Positions 7,040 to 16,665 of a DNA stretch of 39,568 nt are shown piece by piece. The stretch lies in contig JAEUQO010000338.1 in assembly GCA_016789605.1 (NCBI GenBank), positions 1-39,568 of the forward strand. The letters run 5' to 3'. Each line of letters opens with the position of its first letter. The stretch's first letter is position 1. Both the position numbers and the translations under genes were made by a program. The notes beneath the pieces are model-generated. The model was not told the origin of the DNA, did no database searches, and worked only from the letters and a program-made list of their open reading frames with translations. The DNA comes from Acidobacteriota bacterium. Lineage in GTDB: Bacteria; Acidobacteriota; Blastocatellia; RBC074.

Positions 7040-10000
7040 TTAGCGAATACGGCGGATCGCGTTGTTCTTGCTATCGGTGAAGATGATTTCACCACTGGGT
7101 CCGAGCGTGATGGTCACCACCGCGCGCACCAGCACCGGCGAACCCACCGTCGCAACGTTGAAGTCGTCAGCCGTCAAACGCAATTGCGCATTGAGCGGCG
7201 CGCCGCCATCTCCGCTGTAACCTTCGGTCGTGCCGGCAAAATCTGCTGCCGTGCCGGTCGTACCGCTGACCGTGACACGCACCAGTTTGTGCACACCACC
7301 TGACGCCGTCGAGTCGCCGACGTTCATCACATAGAGCGCTCCGTCTTTGCCTTCGACCACGTCACGCGGACGTTTCAAGCCGCCCGCCGTGCCGGTCAAC
7401 AAGGTATCGAACCCGTTGGCGGCCGTGCCACTGCCTGCGGTCTTTTCACGCAAGAGCGAGTTGGAACCAGAGTTCACCACCAACAGACGGCCTTGCGAGT
7501 CAAAGGACAAGCCGTTGTATTGGTCGGTGTTGGAGCCAGTGCCCGCAGCCGGCAACACCAGGCTGGAAACCACGCCCGTAGCGCGCACGACTTTACGCAC
7601 CAGGCGCTGGCCAGCGTCGGCGATGAAAATATCGCCCGTGGTCGGATGAATCGCCACATCGGTCGGACCGACGAGTTTCGCACCACGCGGCGCAGGACCG
7701 TTGCCGACGTTACTCGGATCGGTGCTGCCACCGACAGCCGTCGTGATATTGCCCGGCGGCACGGTGATCGCCACGGTTCCGCCATAGAGCGTCACAGCCT
7801 GGCTGGTGATGTTCACAAAGCGGATCAACCCGGTACGGCGGCCGCTGCCACCGGTGGTTGCGCCACCTTTCTTCGAGTCAGCAATAAAGAGGCCTTGCGG
7901 CGTCCAAGTGATGCCTTGCGGCGTATCGAAACCAGCCTGGTTGACCGGAACGTCGTCCGTCGCACCAGAACCGACGTCTTTATTCACCGTCACGATGCCA
8001 CCAGCAGGCACAACCTGTTCGGCGCCCGTGCCGGCAAAGATCGTGACCGAAGTGGCGCCCGTGTTGGCAAACCGCAATTTGCTGCTCAGCGTGTCGGTGA
8101 TCCAGAGGTTGCCGTTCGCGTCAACCGCCACGCCGGTCGGCGTGTTGAATGAAGCGCTAGTCGCCAACCCGCCGTCAAACGGAGACGCAAGACCGAGGCC
8201 CGCGATGGTATTGACGTTGCCCGCAGCAACGGTCACGCCCGCGACTTCGACCGCGGCGGCGCTGACGTTGACATAACGGATGCGGCCTTTCGAGAGCGTT
8301 CCCTGGTCAAGAACGAAAAGTCCTTTTCCGTCAGAAGCCAGACCAGCCAGCGGCGGTTGTCCCGTGCTGCCCGTCAGCGTAAAGCCCGCGTTGGTTGCCG
8401 CTTCACCATCACCGCAGGTGGATGACGTGTAATCGCAAGCGGTGTTGATCGTACCAGCCACGGTCGAGGTCGCAGGCGAACCGCCCGGCGTATCAACGCG
8501 CGCGATGTCCTGCGAGTTACCGTTGGCCAGATAGAGCTTGCCGCCCAGGAACGCCAAACCCGACGTGAAGGGGTTATTGGTGTACGGTGCCGCGCTAGAG
8601 TCGGCTTTCGGCGGGAATTGCGCCATCAATGATGCCGCGCCGCCTGCATCCACTTTGATCACGCGCGCGTGACCGGTGTCTGCCACATACAGGTTGCCCT
8701 GCGGATCAAATGTGAGCGCACGCGGTTGCAACAACGGAGCGCTGGTCGCCGGTCCGGCAGAGAAAACGTCCTCCGCCTTCGTGGTCGCGCCGTTGCCTGC
8801 CACATCTGTGGGAGCGCCGCCCGCAGGAGCGATCTTGAACACCTTGTTGATGCCCGCTGTGGCATCCGCCACATAGACGTCACCGCTGGTGGGATGTACT
8901 GCCAACCCGTTGAGATTCGAACCGAAGCCAGTGCTCGACAGCGTCGTCACTTTGCCCGGATCAATGGTCTTGTTCGCAATGGATTTAGGCGCACTGCCCG
9001 CGTTGTATGCACGAACCGCCGGAGCACCGGAATCAATCCAGTAAACCACGTCGCCGTCATTGCTGACCGCCAAACCGCTGACGCTGCCTGCGTCAGCCGC
9101 ACGACCAGAAATGTCATCGGCAATATCCAGGCCGCCGCCAACCACGGTCTGAATGACTGCGCCGCGAATCTTCTGCCCGCCGATGGTGACGGTTTCACGT
9201 TTCGTGTTGAGGAAGCGGATCAGGTTGCCCGAGTTCGTCGCGTCCACAAAGTAAACGCCACGGCCTTGCGGGTCATTGGCGACCGCCACCGGATTGAAGA
9301 CCGTCGCACGGCTGCCCGGGTTGCTATCACCCAACACGCCGCCCGCGATCGTTTCGATGATCTGGTTGGCATTGCCGGTAAAGCTCGAGCCCTTCGAATT
9401 GACCGTACCGCCAGCAACCAGTTGCAGAGCGCCCGATCCGCTATTGTTGATTTGCGAATTGGTGGCTTGCAGGTTGATGCCTTCGACAATGACTTGCGCT
9501 GCGCCTAACGAGCAGGCCGAATTGGCACCACCATTTTGCACCCGCACATAGTTCAGGATGCTGGCCGCAGTCGCAAGGCGCGAGAAGAACAACGCGCCGA
9601 AGTTCGCCCCACCAGTGACTTTATCGAACTCGATGTATTTGTTCGATGTGGCCGCTTGGGTGCCTTGATAGAAACCACCGTAACCGTTGGCCGCAATCGC
9701 GCCCACACGGTTGGTGAGGTAATCGCCAGCCTGGAAGTTCAGGTCGGCCGCCAACTGAATCGTGGCCGCAGGGCCAACCGTCAATTCAGCCGCTGCTGCC
9801 GGAGGCACCGCACCGACGATGGCCGGGTTGGCGCAATTGCCGCGAATGCGGATCGGCGTGCTGCCTTGCCCAACCAACACACCAGATTTGGTGAAATCGT
9901 TGGACGTGGCGTCAGCGTCAGTACCGATTTGCACGGCGTTGACCTGGTTACCGGCGAAATCGTTCGCCGATGAATAGTAGAAGCCGGCGTCACCAACGCT

Positions 10001-11614
10001 GGTGGAAACCGGCGTACCGGCTTCGGCCAAATCGTACAGGCCGAGCGAAGCATTGCCGCTCAACAAAACTGCCGGGTCGTTGGCCGACGTACCATTGTTT
10101 TCGATACGGTTACGCGCAAAGCCAACCACGCTGTCGCCTGCGCCATTGGCTGCCAGAGCGCCACCAGCACCACCGCGAATGATGCCGTCCGTGAACCGCA
10201 ACGTGCGGCCCGAACCGGTCAAGCGAATCGCGGCGCTGGTCGCGATGCCAGCGTATTCCACCACAACGTTGCGCATGGTCAACGTCGAGCTGGCTGCTGC
10301 CGATGCGTCAATACCGCCCCAAGCGCCTGCACTCGGAGCCGCGGCACCGGGTGAACGTTGCGCCGTGATGACGATTTGCGCTGCGTTAGCAGTAACGCCC
10401 GGCACACCACCGTTCGCCGAAACATTGCCGCTGCCTGCCACGGTGATCGTTGCACCGTTAGCAACATAGATAACGGCGCCAGCCGGGATCGTCACGTTAT
10501 TCGTGATCGAAGCCGAACCAGAAACCAAATACGGACCGGCGTCTGCAAGTGCCGGAATCGTGCCTGACAACGTGTGCGCGGCATCAGGCACACCAGTCAC
10601 CGTCAGACGACGCAGCAACGTGGATGACCCACTGCCGCCCGGCGTACCGCCAGGATTCGTCACGCGAACACTGTAGATGCCTGCGGCAGTGCCAGCAGGA
10701 ACCGTTCCCGTAATCGAAGTCGCTGTCGCGTTCACCCCAGTCAGCGCAATCGGGGAACCACTGGCTGGCAGCAATTCCACGGTCGGCGTGCCGGTGAAGC
10801 CTTGCCCCGCGATCGTCACGCTGGTGCCTGTCGAAGCATTGACCTGCACCGCAGCCGGAGCAACGCTCTCGGCAGCCACGCCGATGTCAGCAATCACGCG
10901 ATAGGCAAAGAAGAAAGCAGGCGGTTGCGCCCCCAAAGCGAAATTCCAAACCTGCGTCACTTTGCCGCCCGCAGGAATGTTGCCATAAGCGCGCGAAACG
11001 GCCAGTTTGCCACCATAAGCAACCTGACCGTCATTGAAGTACGCAAATCCGTTTGCGCCTGGCAGATTTCCTGCATCAGCGCCGTTTGCGTTGGTAACTT
11101 TGAACGAGGTGAACACAACGCGGGTGTTGTAAAGCGTCGTGTTCGTGTTATTGGTCAATTCAACTTCACCCGAGGCTGTGTTGGGTGTCGCCGATTGCGC
11201 AACAGGAGTCGTGTTCGCCACGCGAAACAGGAATTGTCCTTGCGGGACTTCACTGTTTGGGTCGCTGCGACTGAAAATTCGCCGATCCTTTGCCGGGCCA
11301 CGCTCAACAATTTGCGGCTGCAATGTAAGCGTCTTGCCATCAAAGAACCCTTCGTACTCGGCCAAAACCGCTCCCTGAACACCATCGCTCATGGGGAACG
11401 TACGCCCAGCCAGTGATGCCAGGGTTCCAGTGTTAGACGTCACAGCAGAGCCCGGCACGCGAGTTCCATTGCTTGACGCCGTTGTACGCTCGGCCGACAC
11501 CTGGCGCAGCGTCATCAGACCACCGCTTGCCAGACAAAGTGCTACGAGCGCAACCAATACCGACGAACGTGATGTTCGGCGATATAACCTGATTAGATAT
11601 TCACGACCAGCCAT
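7040..11614 (-). CDS. Giant secreted protein with TIG, beta-helix and NHL-propeller regions
   Basis: 1524 residues from ATG 11614, preceded by AAAGGAGT. A signal peptide or anchor (about 15-42) leads into a domain with [13 protein letters not shown] (about 150). A TIG/IPT immunoglobulin-like domain follows (about 248-330; [11 protein letters not shown], then [10 protein letters not shown]). Next is a right-handed beta-helix-like region (about 345-760) with repeated short Asn/Gly-rich rungs. The C-terminal half (about 790-1524) carries at least eight NHL repeats such as [17 protein letters not shown] and [16 protein letters not shown], ending [17 protein letters not shown] propellers are protein- or ligand-binding scaffolds; no catalytic site is evident. 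It heads the co-directional group that includes the TolB-like, PqqD and HprK-like genes. A cell-surface or matrix role is inferred from domain content only. Confidence 0.9.
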   Translation of the reverse strand: MAGREYLIRLYRRTSRSSVLVALVALCLASGGLMTLRQVSAERTTASSNGTRVPGSAVTSNTGTLASLAGRTFPMSDGVQGAVLAEYEGFFDGKTLTLQPQIVERGPAKDRRIFSRSDPNSEVPQGQFLFRVANTTPVAQSATPNTASGEVELTNNTNTTLYNTRVVFTSFKVTNANGADAGNLPGANGFAYFNDGQVAYGGKLAVSRAYGNIPAGGKVTQVWNFALGAQPPAFFFAYRVIADIGVAAESVAPAAVQVNASTGTSVTIAGQGFTGTPTVELLPASGSPIALTGVNATATSITGTVPAGTAAGIYSVRVTNPGGTPGGSGSSTLLRRLTVTGVPDAAHTLSGTIPALADAGPYLVSGSASITNNVTIPAGAVIYVANGATITVAGSGNVSANGGVPGVTANAAQIVITAQRSPGAAAPSAGAWGGIDASAAASSTLTMRNVVVEYAGIATSAAIRLTGSGRTLRFTDGIIRGGAGGALAANGAGDSVVGFARNRIENNGTSANDPAVLLSGNASLGLYDLAEAGTPVSTSVGDAGFYYSSANDFAGNQVNAVQIGTDADATSNDFTKSGVLVGQGSTPIRIRGNCANPAIVGAVPPAAAAELTVGPAATIQLAADLNFQAGDYLTNRVGAIAANGYGGFYQGTQAATSNKYIEFDKVTGGANFGALFFSRLATAASILNYVRVQNGGANSACSLGAAQVIVEGINLQATNSQINNSGSGALQLVAGGTVNSKGSSFTGNANQIIETIAGGVLGDSNPGSRATVFNPVAVANDPQGRGVYFVDATNSGNLIRFLNTKRETVTIGGQKIRGAVIQTVVGGGLDIADDISGRAADAGSVSGLAVSNDGDVVYWIDSGAPAVRAYNAGSAPKSIANKTIDPGKVTTLSSTGFGSNLNGLAVHPTSGDVYVADATAGINKVFKIAPAGGAPTDVAGNGATTKAEDVFSAGPATSAPLLQPRALTFDPQGNLYVADTGHARVIKVDAGGAASLMAQFPPKADSSAAPYTNNPFTSGLAFLGGKLYLANGNSQDIARVDTPGGSPATSTVAGTINTACDYTSSTCGDGEAATNAGFTLTGSTGQPPLAGLASDGKGLFVLDQGTLSKGRIRYVNVSAAAVEVAGVTVAAGNVNTIAGLGLASPFDGGLATSASFNTPTGVAVDANGNLWITDTLSSKLRFANTGATSVTIFAGTGAEQVVPAGGIVTVNKDVGSGATDDVPVNQAGFDTPQGITWTPQGLFIADSKKGGATTGGSGRRTGLIRFVNITSQAVTLYGGTVAITVPPGNITTAVGGSTDPSNVGNGPAPRGAKLVGPTDVAIHPTTGDIFIADAGQRLVRKVVRATGVVSSLVLPAAGTGSNTDQYNGLSFDSQGRLLVVNSGSNSLLREKTAGSGTAANGFDTLLTGTAGGLKRPRDVVEGKDGALYVMNVGDSTASGGVHKLVRVTVSGTTGTAADFAGTTEGYSGDGGAPLNAQLRLTADDFNVATVGSPVLVRAVVTITLGPSGEIIFTDSKNNAIRRIR

Positions 11615-12702
11615 TGTGATTCTGACTCCTTTTTCTAATGGCGCGGAGATTGGCCACAGCCCCTGGAGCGACTGCAGCTAGCCACTTTAAAGATGATCAA
11701 TCAACAAACAACTACTTAAAACCAAAACGAGAACGTTAAAACTATTGGCATCATTGCCGAAAACTTGCTTGCGCAATTCTGCGGTGCTTTTTCAGCCAAC
11801 GCTACGCCTTCTCGTTGCCTTCGTTAGGCAAACGGCTTCAAAACCTCAAGTAGAGCAGAAGGCATAGCATACACACTACGCCATCATTCATTACCAAAAC
11901 TGCTCATACTGAGCCGACAAAGAGAAGCTGCTGGAAAATATATGATGGAGCACCGGATTGCGTGTTTGGAGCACCACACCCACGACAGCAACTGAACTAC
12001 ACAGATCGAGGGAAAACGAAATTGCTTGTCTCTCTAACTCCGACATAGCACGCTACAGCAATCACGAATGTAAAATGAGAGTTGAGATTGGCGGGTGATA
12101 AACGGACTGGCTTGGGGCAAGACTGGAACCTTCCTTTCAATCATCAATCAATCTCTCATTCACAAAATCTTCATTCGCTAGCTTTGGATCCTCAGACCTG
12201 GGGGCATCAATTCGTTGTCAGATCTTAGGTCGAACCCTAACATCGCTAAGATTTGTGAGGCACGGCAATTGAGAAGCAACTGTAATCAGTGCCAGTGAGG
12301 AGAATAAGGTGTTGCCGTTCAACATCATTCACCGAATCCGTCGCGCATCTTAGCCAACGCACCATAGTCAGTCAAGCGATAATTTGCGCAAGCTTCCACG
12401 ACCTTTGTTCAAGCTACACATGAAGCGAAAAACGCCGTAAAACCGTGTAGAAAATGGATTTTTGACCATCCGCCAACAACTAAAAAGACGCGTCTCGTTT
12501 GTTGGGAGTTCAACACCGAATGGCACTCCTGGACTATGAAAAAGACCACTGATTCACGTGCGATAGAGATCTGAAATTATCGCCCAAGTCGTTTCTTGAA
12601 AAGGCTTCAAGCCGTTGCTAAGATTGCCGCTGCTTTGACGGGTCACAGTCCGTCAAGTCCAGGGTTCTTCGAAACTTTCGTAGTCACAGAGGAGTGAGAG
12701 GT
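11615..12702 (+). other. Divergent intergenic region, no convincing gene
   Basis: This stretch separates the minus-strand giant NHL protein from plus-strand degP. I find no frame with a good ribosome binding site and protein-like sequence. It holds a nested inverted repeat at 11801-11868: outer arms GCTACGCCTTCT and AGAAGGCATAGC (one mismatch) enclose a TTGCC/GGCAA hairpin. It also holds a predicted degP promoter at 12596-12624 and a TTGACGG/CCGTCAA hairpin (12635-12656) just after the predicted start point. The rest is featureless to the eye. Confidence 0.6.
12596..12624 (+). promoter_or_regulatory. Predicted promoter of degP
   Basis: TTGAAA (12596-12601), a 17-nt spacer, then TAAGAT (12619-12624). 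Transcription would start near 12631, about 70 nt before the start codon, and the leader would form a 7-bp hairpin. Confidence 0.5.
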
Positions 12703-14289
12703 ATGGAAACTGGCTTCGATCAAATTATCAATGTCAACCGCCATCAACGCTGGAACTGGACGTTGCTCAGCGTTCTCGGCGTGGGCGTTCTGCTAGTTGG
12801 TGCTGTTTTTGGTTCTGCGGCTGCCTCGCAAGGGTGGTTCAACGGCGGCGGTGGCGGAAAAGTGCCGATTTATGTGTCGTCAGACTCGGCTATCAATCAG
12901 CAAATCACGCTTAATGGCGGATTCTCTGCCATCGCCAAGGCTGTCACCCCTGCGGTTGTAACCATCAATGTTTCCAGTCGGCGGCAGGCATCTACCAATC
13001 CTTTCTTTCTCGACCCCTTCCGGGACCTGATCCCAGACCAAGAGGATGAAGGCTCACCACGTCGGCGTGTGATCCCTGCTCCGCGCGACCAACAAAGACA
13101 GGGACAGGGCCAAGGCCGACTGGTTCCCAGTGGAGTAGGTTCAGGCGTGATTGTCAGCCCCGACGGATACATCCTGACCAACAATCACGTTGTGGACGGT
13201 GCGGAAAAGGTTGAAGTCGAATTGAATGATCGCCGTCAATTTTCTGCCAAAGTCATCGGCACCGATCCGCCCAGCGATGTGGCGTTGATCAAAATTGACG
13301 CGACCAACCTGCCAACGGTGCCCTTCGGCGACTCCGAAAAAGTCGAAGTCGGCGATTTGGTGCTGGCGGTTGGCAACCCGCTTGGCATCGGTCAAACCGT
13401 GACGATGGGCATCATCAGCGCCAAAGGCCGCCAATCGCCCGGACGCGGCAACACAACGTATGAAGACTTCCTGCAAACAGACGCCGCCATCAATCGCGGC
13501 AACTCTGGCGGCGCACTGGTCAACTTGCGCGGCGAATTGATCGGCGTGCCGTCGCAAATCCTTTCGCAAACGGGCGGCAACATCGGCATCGGATTTGCCA
13601 TTCCGACCAAACAGGCGCGCAACGTCATGGACCAATTACTGCGCAATGGCAAAGTTCGACGCGGTAAACTCGGCGTGATCGTTGGCCCTGTGACCCCTGA
13701 ATTGGCTGATCAGTTCGGATACAAAGGCACGGCAGGGGCATTCGTTCAGGATGTGCCGAAAGGCGATCCGGCGGATTTGGCAGGCGTTAAACCGGGAGAC
13801 ATCATCACGGAATTCCAGGGACAACGCATTCAGGACAATTCGCAATTGCGCAATATGGCGTCGCAAACGACGCCTGGTGCGTCAGTCAAATTCAAGATTT
13901 GGCGTGATGGAGCCGAACGCGAATTGACTGCCAAGCTGGGCGAAATTGACCTGACAGCGGCAAACACCGAAGCGCCCAAGAATGCAGAACCGAGCGCTGC
14001 CAGTGGTTTGCTGTCCGGGGTGCGCGTGGAAAATTTGACGCCGGATGTCACCGGTCGCGTTCCCAATGCGACACGCGGCGTCGTGGTGGTTGAAGTGGAG
14101 CCCGATAGCAACGCGGCAGCGGCCGGTTTACGGCGCGGCGACGTTATTGAAGAAGTCTCCAGACAAGCCATCAGCAATGTGGATGAATTCAAAGCAGCCT
14201 TGCAAAAGCTGGGCGACAAGAAAAACGTGCTACTGCGCGTACGCAATCAAGGCAGTGCACGCTTTGTCGTTGTGCAAGCGCCGGAATAA
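12703..14289 (+). CDS. degP: DegP/HtrA-type periplasmic serine protease
   Basis: 528 residues from ATG 12703, with GAGGAG 8 nt upstream (a GTG at 12694 is less well placed). An N-terminal membrane segment (about 21-42) exports or anchors it. The trypsin-like protease domain carries the full triad: H162 in NNHVVDG, D192 in PPSDVALIK, S268 in RGNSGGAL. Two PDZ domains follow (about 320-410 and 435-525), each with the typical GLRRGDVI or GVKPGDII core. HtrA proteases degrade or refold misfolded envelope proteins. The window encodes many exported propellers, which fits such a housekeeping need. A Gln-rich linker (about residues 125-140) lies between the anchor and the protease core. It is monocistronic, with its own promoter and a strong terminator. 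Confidence 0.95.
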   Translation: METGFDQIINVNRHQRWNWTLLSVLGVGVLLVGAVFGSAAASQGWFNGGGGGKVPIYVSSDSAINQQITLNGGFSAIAKAVTPAVVTINVSSRRQASTNPFFLDPFRDLIPDQEDEGSPRRRVIPAPRDQQRQGQGQGRLVPSGVGSGVIVSPDGYILTNNHVVDGAEKVEVELNDRRQFSAKVIGTDPPSDVALIKIDATNLPTVPFGDSEKVEVGDLVLAVGNPLGIGQTVTMGIISAKGRQSPGRGNTTYEDFLQTDAAINRGNSGGALVNLRGELIGVPSQILSQTGGNIGIGFAIPTKQARNVMDQLLRNGKVRRGKLGVIVGPVTPELADQFGYKGTAGAFVQDVPKGDPADLAGVKPGDIITEFQGQRIQDNSQLRNMASQTTPGASVKFKIWRDGAERELTAKLGEIDLTAANTEAPKNAEPSAASGLLSGVRVENLTPDVTGRVPNATRGVVVVEVEPDSNAAAAGLRRGDVIEEVSRQAISNVDEFKAALQKLGDKKNVLLRVRNQGSARFVVVQAPE

Positions 14290-14324
14290 TCCACGTTGCA
14301 CACCATTTAACCTAGCAATGATTT

Positions 14325-14350
14325 GGGGGCGTAAAATACGCCCCCTTTTT
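14325..14350 (+). terminator. Rho-independent terminator of degP
   Basis: GGGGGCGTA, an AAA loop and TACGCCCCC form a perfect 9-bp stem followed by TTTTT, 35 bp after the degP stop codon. Confidence 0.95.
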
Positions 14351-14389
14351 CTTGCCCAGTTCAGCCCGCTACAAACTCATAACGCTCCA

Positions 14390-14418
14390 TTGACAGTCAT
14401 GGTGTGCGGGATTATCGT
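14390..14418 (+). promoter_or_regulatory. Predicted promoter of the PuuD-like gene
   Basis: A consensus TTGACA (14390-14395), a 17-nt spacer and TATCGT (14413-14418) lie just after the degP terminator and about 110 nt before the next start codon. Confidence 0.5.
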
Positions 14419-14530
14419 GACGACGCTTTTCCACCCAACCAAGCCGGCTAGCGGTAATGGCTTGCGAAAGACGAGTCTATCTTCGTTTCCGAACTACCTG
14501 ACAGAACAACGCACAACTCAAGGAGGTCAT

Positions 14531-15304
14531 ATGCTCACTGAGCCTTTGTTTGACGTTCCGGCCATTCTCGCGCTTGCGCTGCAAACCGATGGCGATGGAA
14601 GCTGGCTGACGGCTCCCTCGGGCGCGGACTTCGCGCGCATGATTTTACGTTGGGGACATTTCGTCTTTGGCATTGCCTGGATCGGAATGCTCTACTTTTT
14701 CAATCTGGTCAATGTACCGCTGATGAAGGAGCTTGACGGCCCAACCAAAGGCATCGTCATTCCCAAGTTGATGCCGCGCGCGTTGTGGTACTTCCGCTGG
14801 GGAGCGCTCGGCACAGTGTTTGTCGGTCTGACGTATTTCGCGATGTATATTCTGCCTTCGGATGCGCGTGCGGCAGGCACGACCTCCTGGAATTGGTTGG
14901 GGCAATGGTTCCTGATTGTCCTGGTGTTGTACGCCGTCATCTATTTTGTCATCCAGAAAATTAACGACGGGCGCGTACTGGCGGTTTGTGTCGCAGTAAT
15001 CTCAATCGTCTTTTGTTGCCTGAACGTGTATTTGTTCAAGGGAAACAAAACCATCGCGATTGGTATTGGCGGCGGGCTGGGAATGTTTATGCTGCTAAAC
15101 GTCTGGGGCATCATCTGGCGTGCGCAAAAGCGCATCATCGCCTGGACGGAAGACAACGCCAAAAACGGCACGCCCATTCCAGCGGAATCGGCGCAACTGG
15201 CGCGGCGCGCCTTTCTCGCTTCGCGCACCAATGCCTGGCTCTCACTGCCGATGTTATTGCTAATGGGAATTTCCCACGGCGATTACATCATGTTCATCAA
15301 GTAG
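14531..15304 (+). CDS. PuuD-type urate hydroxylase membrane domain protein
   Basis: 257 residues from ATG 14531, directly after AGGAGGTCAT. About six to seven membrane segments: FVFGIAWIGMLYFFNLVNV (about 44-62), then helices near 90-110, 125-145, 153-170, 178-196 and 230-250. The pattern, including RWGHFVFG near the first helix, is that of the urate oxidase N-terminal (PuuD) membrane domain. True PuuD proteins carry a C-terminal cytochrome c domain; this one has none and no CxxCH motif, so the substrate cannot be assumed to be urate. No purine-catabolism genes are nearby; superoxide dismutase follows. It may be a truncated relative with a different electron-transfer or oxygen-related role. 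Confidence 0.7.
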   Translation: MLTEPLFDVPAILALALQTDGDGSWLTAPSGADFARMILRWGHFVFGIAWIGMLYFFNLVNVPLMKELDGPTKGIVIPKLMPRALWYFRWGALGTVFVGLTYFAMYILPSDARAAGTTSWNWLGQWFLIVLVLYAVIYFVIQKINDGRVLAVCVAVISIVFCCLNVYLFKGNKTIAIGIGGGLGMFMLLNVWGIIWRAQKRIIAWTEDNAKNGTPIPAESAQLARRAFLASRTNAWLSLPMLLLMGISHGDYIMFIK

Positions 15305-15322
15305 TGATTTGCTGAACTCTCA

Positions 15323-15357
15323 CCCTCAGAGGCCACCTACCGGGAGGCTTCTGAGGG
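15323..15357 (+). terminator. Hairpin after the PuuD-like gene
   Basis: CCCTCAGA (15323-15330) pairs with TTCTGAGGG (15349-15357), extended by GCC/GGC inside. There is no T-run, so termination would be weak or factor-dependent. Confidence 0.45.
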
Positions 15358-15438
15358 CCCTGCGTCTCTGCCCACAACCTTCCGCCATAGATTCGCCAAC
15401 CGCACGCAACAAGATTTCAAGTAACTTTAAGGGGTGGT

Positions 15439-15467
15439 TTGTTCCGAATGGCCTGAGCGGCTATGAT
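15439..15467 (+). promoter_or_regulatory. Predicted promoter of the superoxide dismutase gene
   Basis: TTGTTC (15439-15444), a 17-nt spacer and TATGAT (15462-15467), about 65 nt before the start codon. Confidence 0.45.
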
Positions 15468-15532
15468 GGCTGGGCGAGCCCTAGATGCTCGCCAATTCAA
15501 TCAATTTCCCAAATAAAGCTAGGAGGTAAGGA

Positions 15533-16138
15533 ATGGCGTTCTCCGCCTATCAAGCGAAGACTTTCAATCTAAGCAATCTGAATGGGATTTCCGACAAAAC
15601 GTTGGCCACCCACTTCAAACTGTACGAGGGGTACGTTACCAATACCAATATTCTCAATGAAAAGATCGCAGATTTGTGCCGGGGTGATATCACGCCCAAC
15701 GAAATGCCGGTCTACTCAGAATTGACCCGCCGTTTGGGTTTTGAATACAACGGCATGGTCTTGCACGAATACTACTTTGGCAATCTGAAAAGCGGCGGCA
15801 GCGGCGATCCAGACAAGACATCGGCCTTCGCACAAGCTGCCGAAGCCAGCTTTGGCAGCTACGAAGCCTGGAAAAAGAACTTCGTGACCACCGGCAAGAT
15901 GCGCGGTGTGGGTTGGGCAGCAACTTATCAAGACCCCGCCAGCGGACGGTTGTCCAATCACTGGATCAATTTGCACGAAACGGGCAATGTGGCGGGCTTC
16001 ACGCCGATCCTGATCATGGACGTTTGGGAGCATGCTTTCCTGCTTGATTACGCTCCGGCGGATCGTCCGAAATACATCGAAGCTTTCTTCTCGAACATTG
16101 ACTGGGATGCAGTCAGCGCGCGCTTGAAAAAAGCCTAG
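15533..16138 (+). CDS. sodB: Fe/Mn-family superoxide dismutase
   Basis: 201 residues from ATG 15533, preceded by AGGAGGTAAGGA. All four metal ligands are in place: H27 (LATHFKLYEGYV), H78 (VLHEYYFGNL), D163 and H167 (MDVWEHAFLLDY). The C-terminus has the family pattern KYIEAFFSNIDWDAV. There is no signal peptide, so it acts in the cytoplasm, turning superoxide into hydrogen peroxide and oxygen. Whether it uses iron, manganese or both cannot be told from the ligands. It is a single-gene unit with its own promoter and terminator, next to a PuuD-like membrane protein. Confidence 0.95.
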   Translation: MAFSAYQAKTFNLSNLNGISDKTLATHFKLYEGYVTNTNILNEKIADLCRGDITPNEMPVYSELTRRLGFEYNGMVLHEYYFGNLKSGGSGDPDKTSAFAQAAEASFGSYEAWKKNFVTTGKMRGVGWAATYQDPASGRLSNHWINLHETGNVAGFTPILIMDVWEHAFLLDYAPADRPKYIEAFFSNIDWDAVSARLKKA

Positions 16139-16163
16139 ACAAGCAATCCTGCCGACCTAAAAA

Positions 16164-16191
16164 GCGGGGAAGCATACACAAACTTCCCCGC
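16164..16191 (+). terminator. Terminator of the superoxide dismutase gene
   Basis: GCGGGGAAG and CTTCCCCGC form a perfect 9-bp stem 25 bp after the stop codon. A short pyrimidine-rich run follows. Confidence 0.8.
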
Positions 16192-16335
16192 CCTCTTAAC
16201 TTCCCTCCTCTGCAGATTTTCGGCCACGTTCCTTGCCTGTCTTACACTTGGCACACGTGAAACAAAATCTGATCCGCTATCGCTTTTATTGGTCTGCATT
16301 TACAGACAACCACAACATATAGTTGAGATTTGCGA

Positions 16336-16364
16336 TTGACAAGCCCTATCTAGTGGACTATAGT
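16336..16364 (+). promoter_or_regulatory. Predicted strong promoter of nrdJ
   Basis: A consensus TTGACA (16336-16341), a 17-nt spacer and TATAGT (16359-16364). The predicted start near 16371 gives nrdJ an untranslated leader of almost 300 nt. Confidence 0.6.
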
Positions 16365-16370
16365 CCGGCC

Positions 16371-16665
16371 CGCTCAACACCAAAAGACAACTGATTCCGC
16401 AGTGGCTCGACGCTTTCTCAGCGCCCAAATCCAAAGCGATTTGAGTCTCAGGTCGTCCTTTTGTCTGCCGACGGCCCAGGCCTAGTGTTGCCAAATCCTG
16501 CGCGAATTCGATCCCCACCTTTTGGCTGAATCGGGCAACTGCTCTCTGTATACAAATCCCAAAATAAACACTGCTCTTTCTGGTTGTTGGTAAAACAACC
16601 CCAAACAAGACCATTCGACTCACATTCAACTCTAAAATGAGGCAAGGAAGTTAGAGGAAGGCCAT
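16371..16665 (+). other. Long untranslated leader of nrdJ
   Basis: No gene is evident between the predicted promoter and nrdJ. I looked for the conserved boxes of the cobalamin riboswitch, since the enzyme needs B12, and did not recognise them. Leader length leaves room for another regulatory RNA. The stretch from the sod terminator (16192) to the promoter also shows no gene. Confidence 0.4.

Noticed and set aside
11786..11850. A second attC site (GTTAGGC at 11824)
   Set aside because: No matching GCCTAAC partner and no L-box stem with two extra bases; the inverted repeat there has a different layout.
16300..16629. Minus-strand frame of 109 codons before nrdJ
   Set aside because: No ribosome binding site, no recognisable motif, and it covers the predicted nrdJ promoter.
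16371..16665. Cobalamin riboswitch before nrdJ
   Set aside because: I could not find the conserved B12 box or core; only a few short GC-rich words resemble it.
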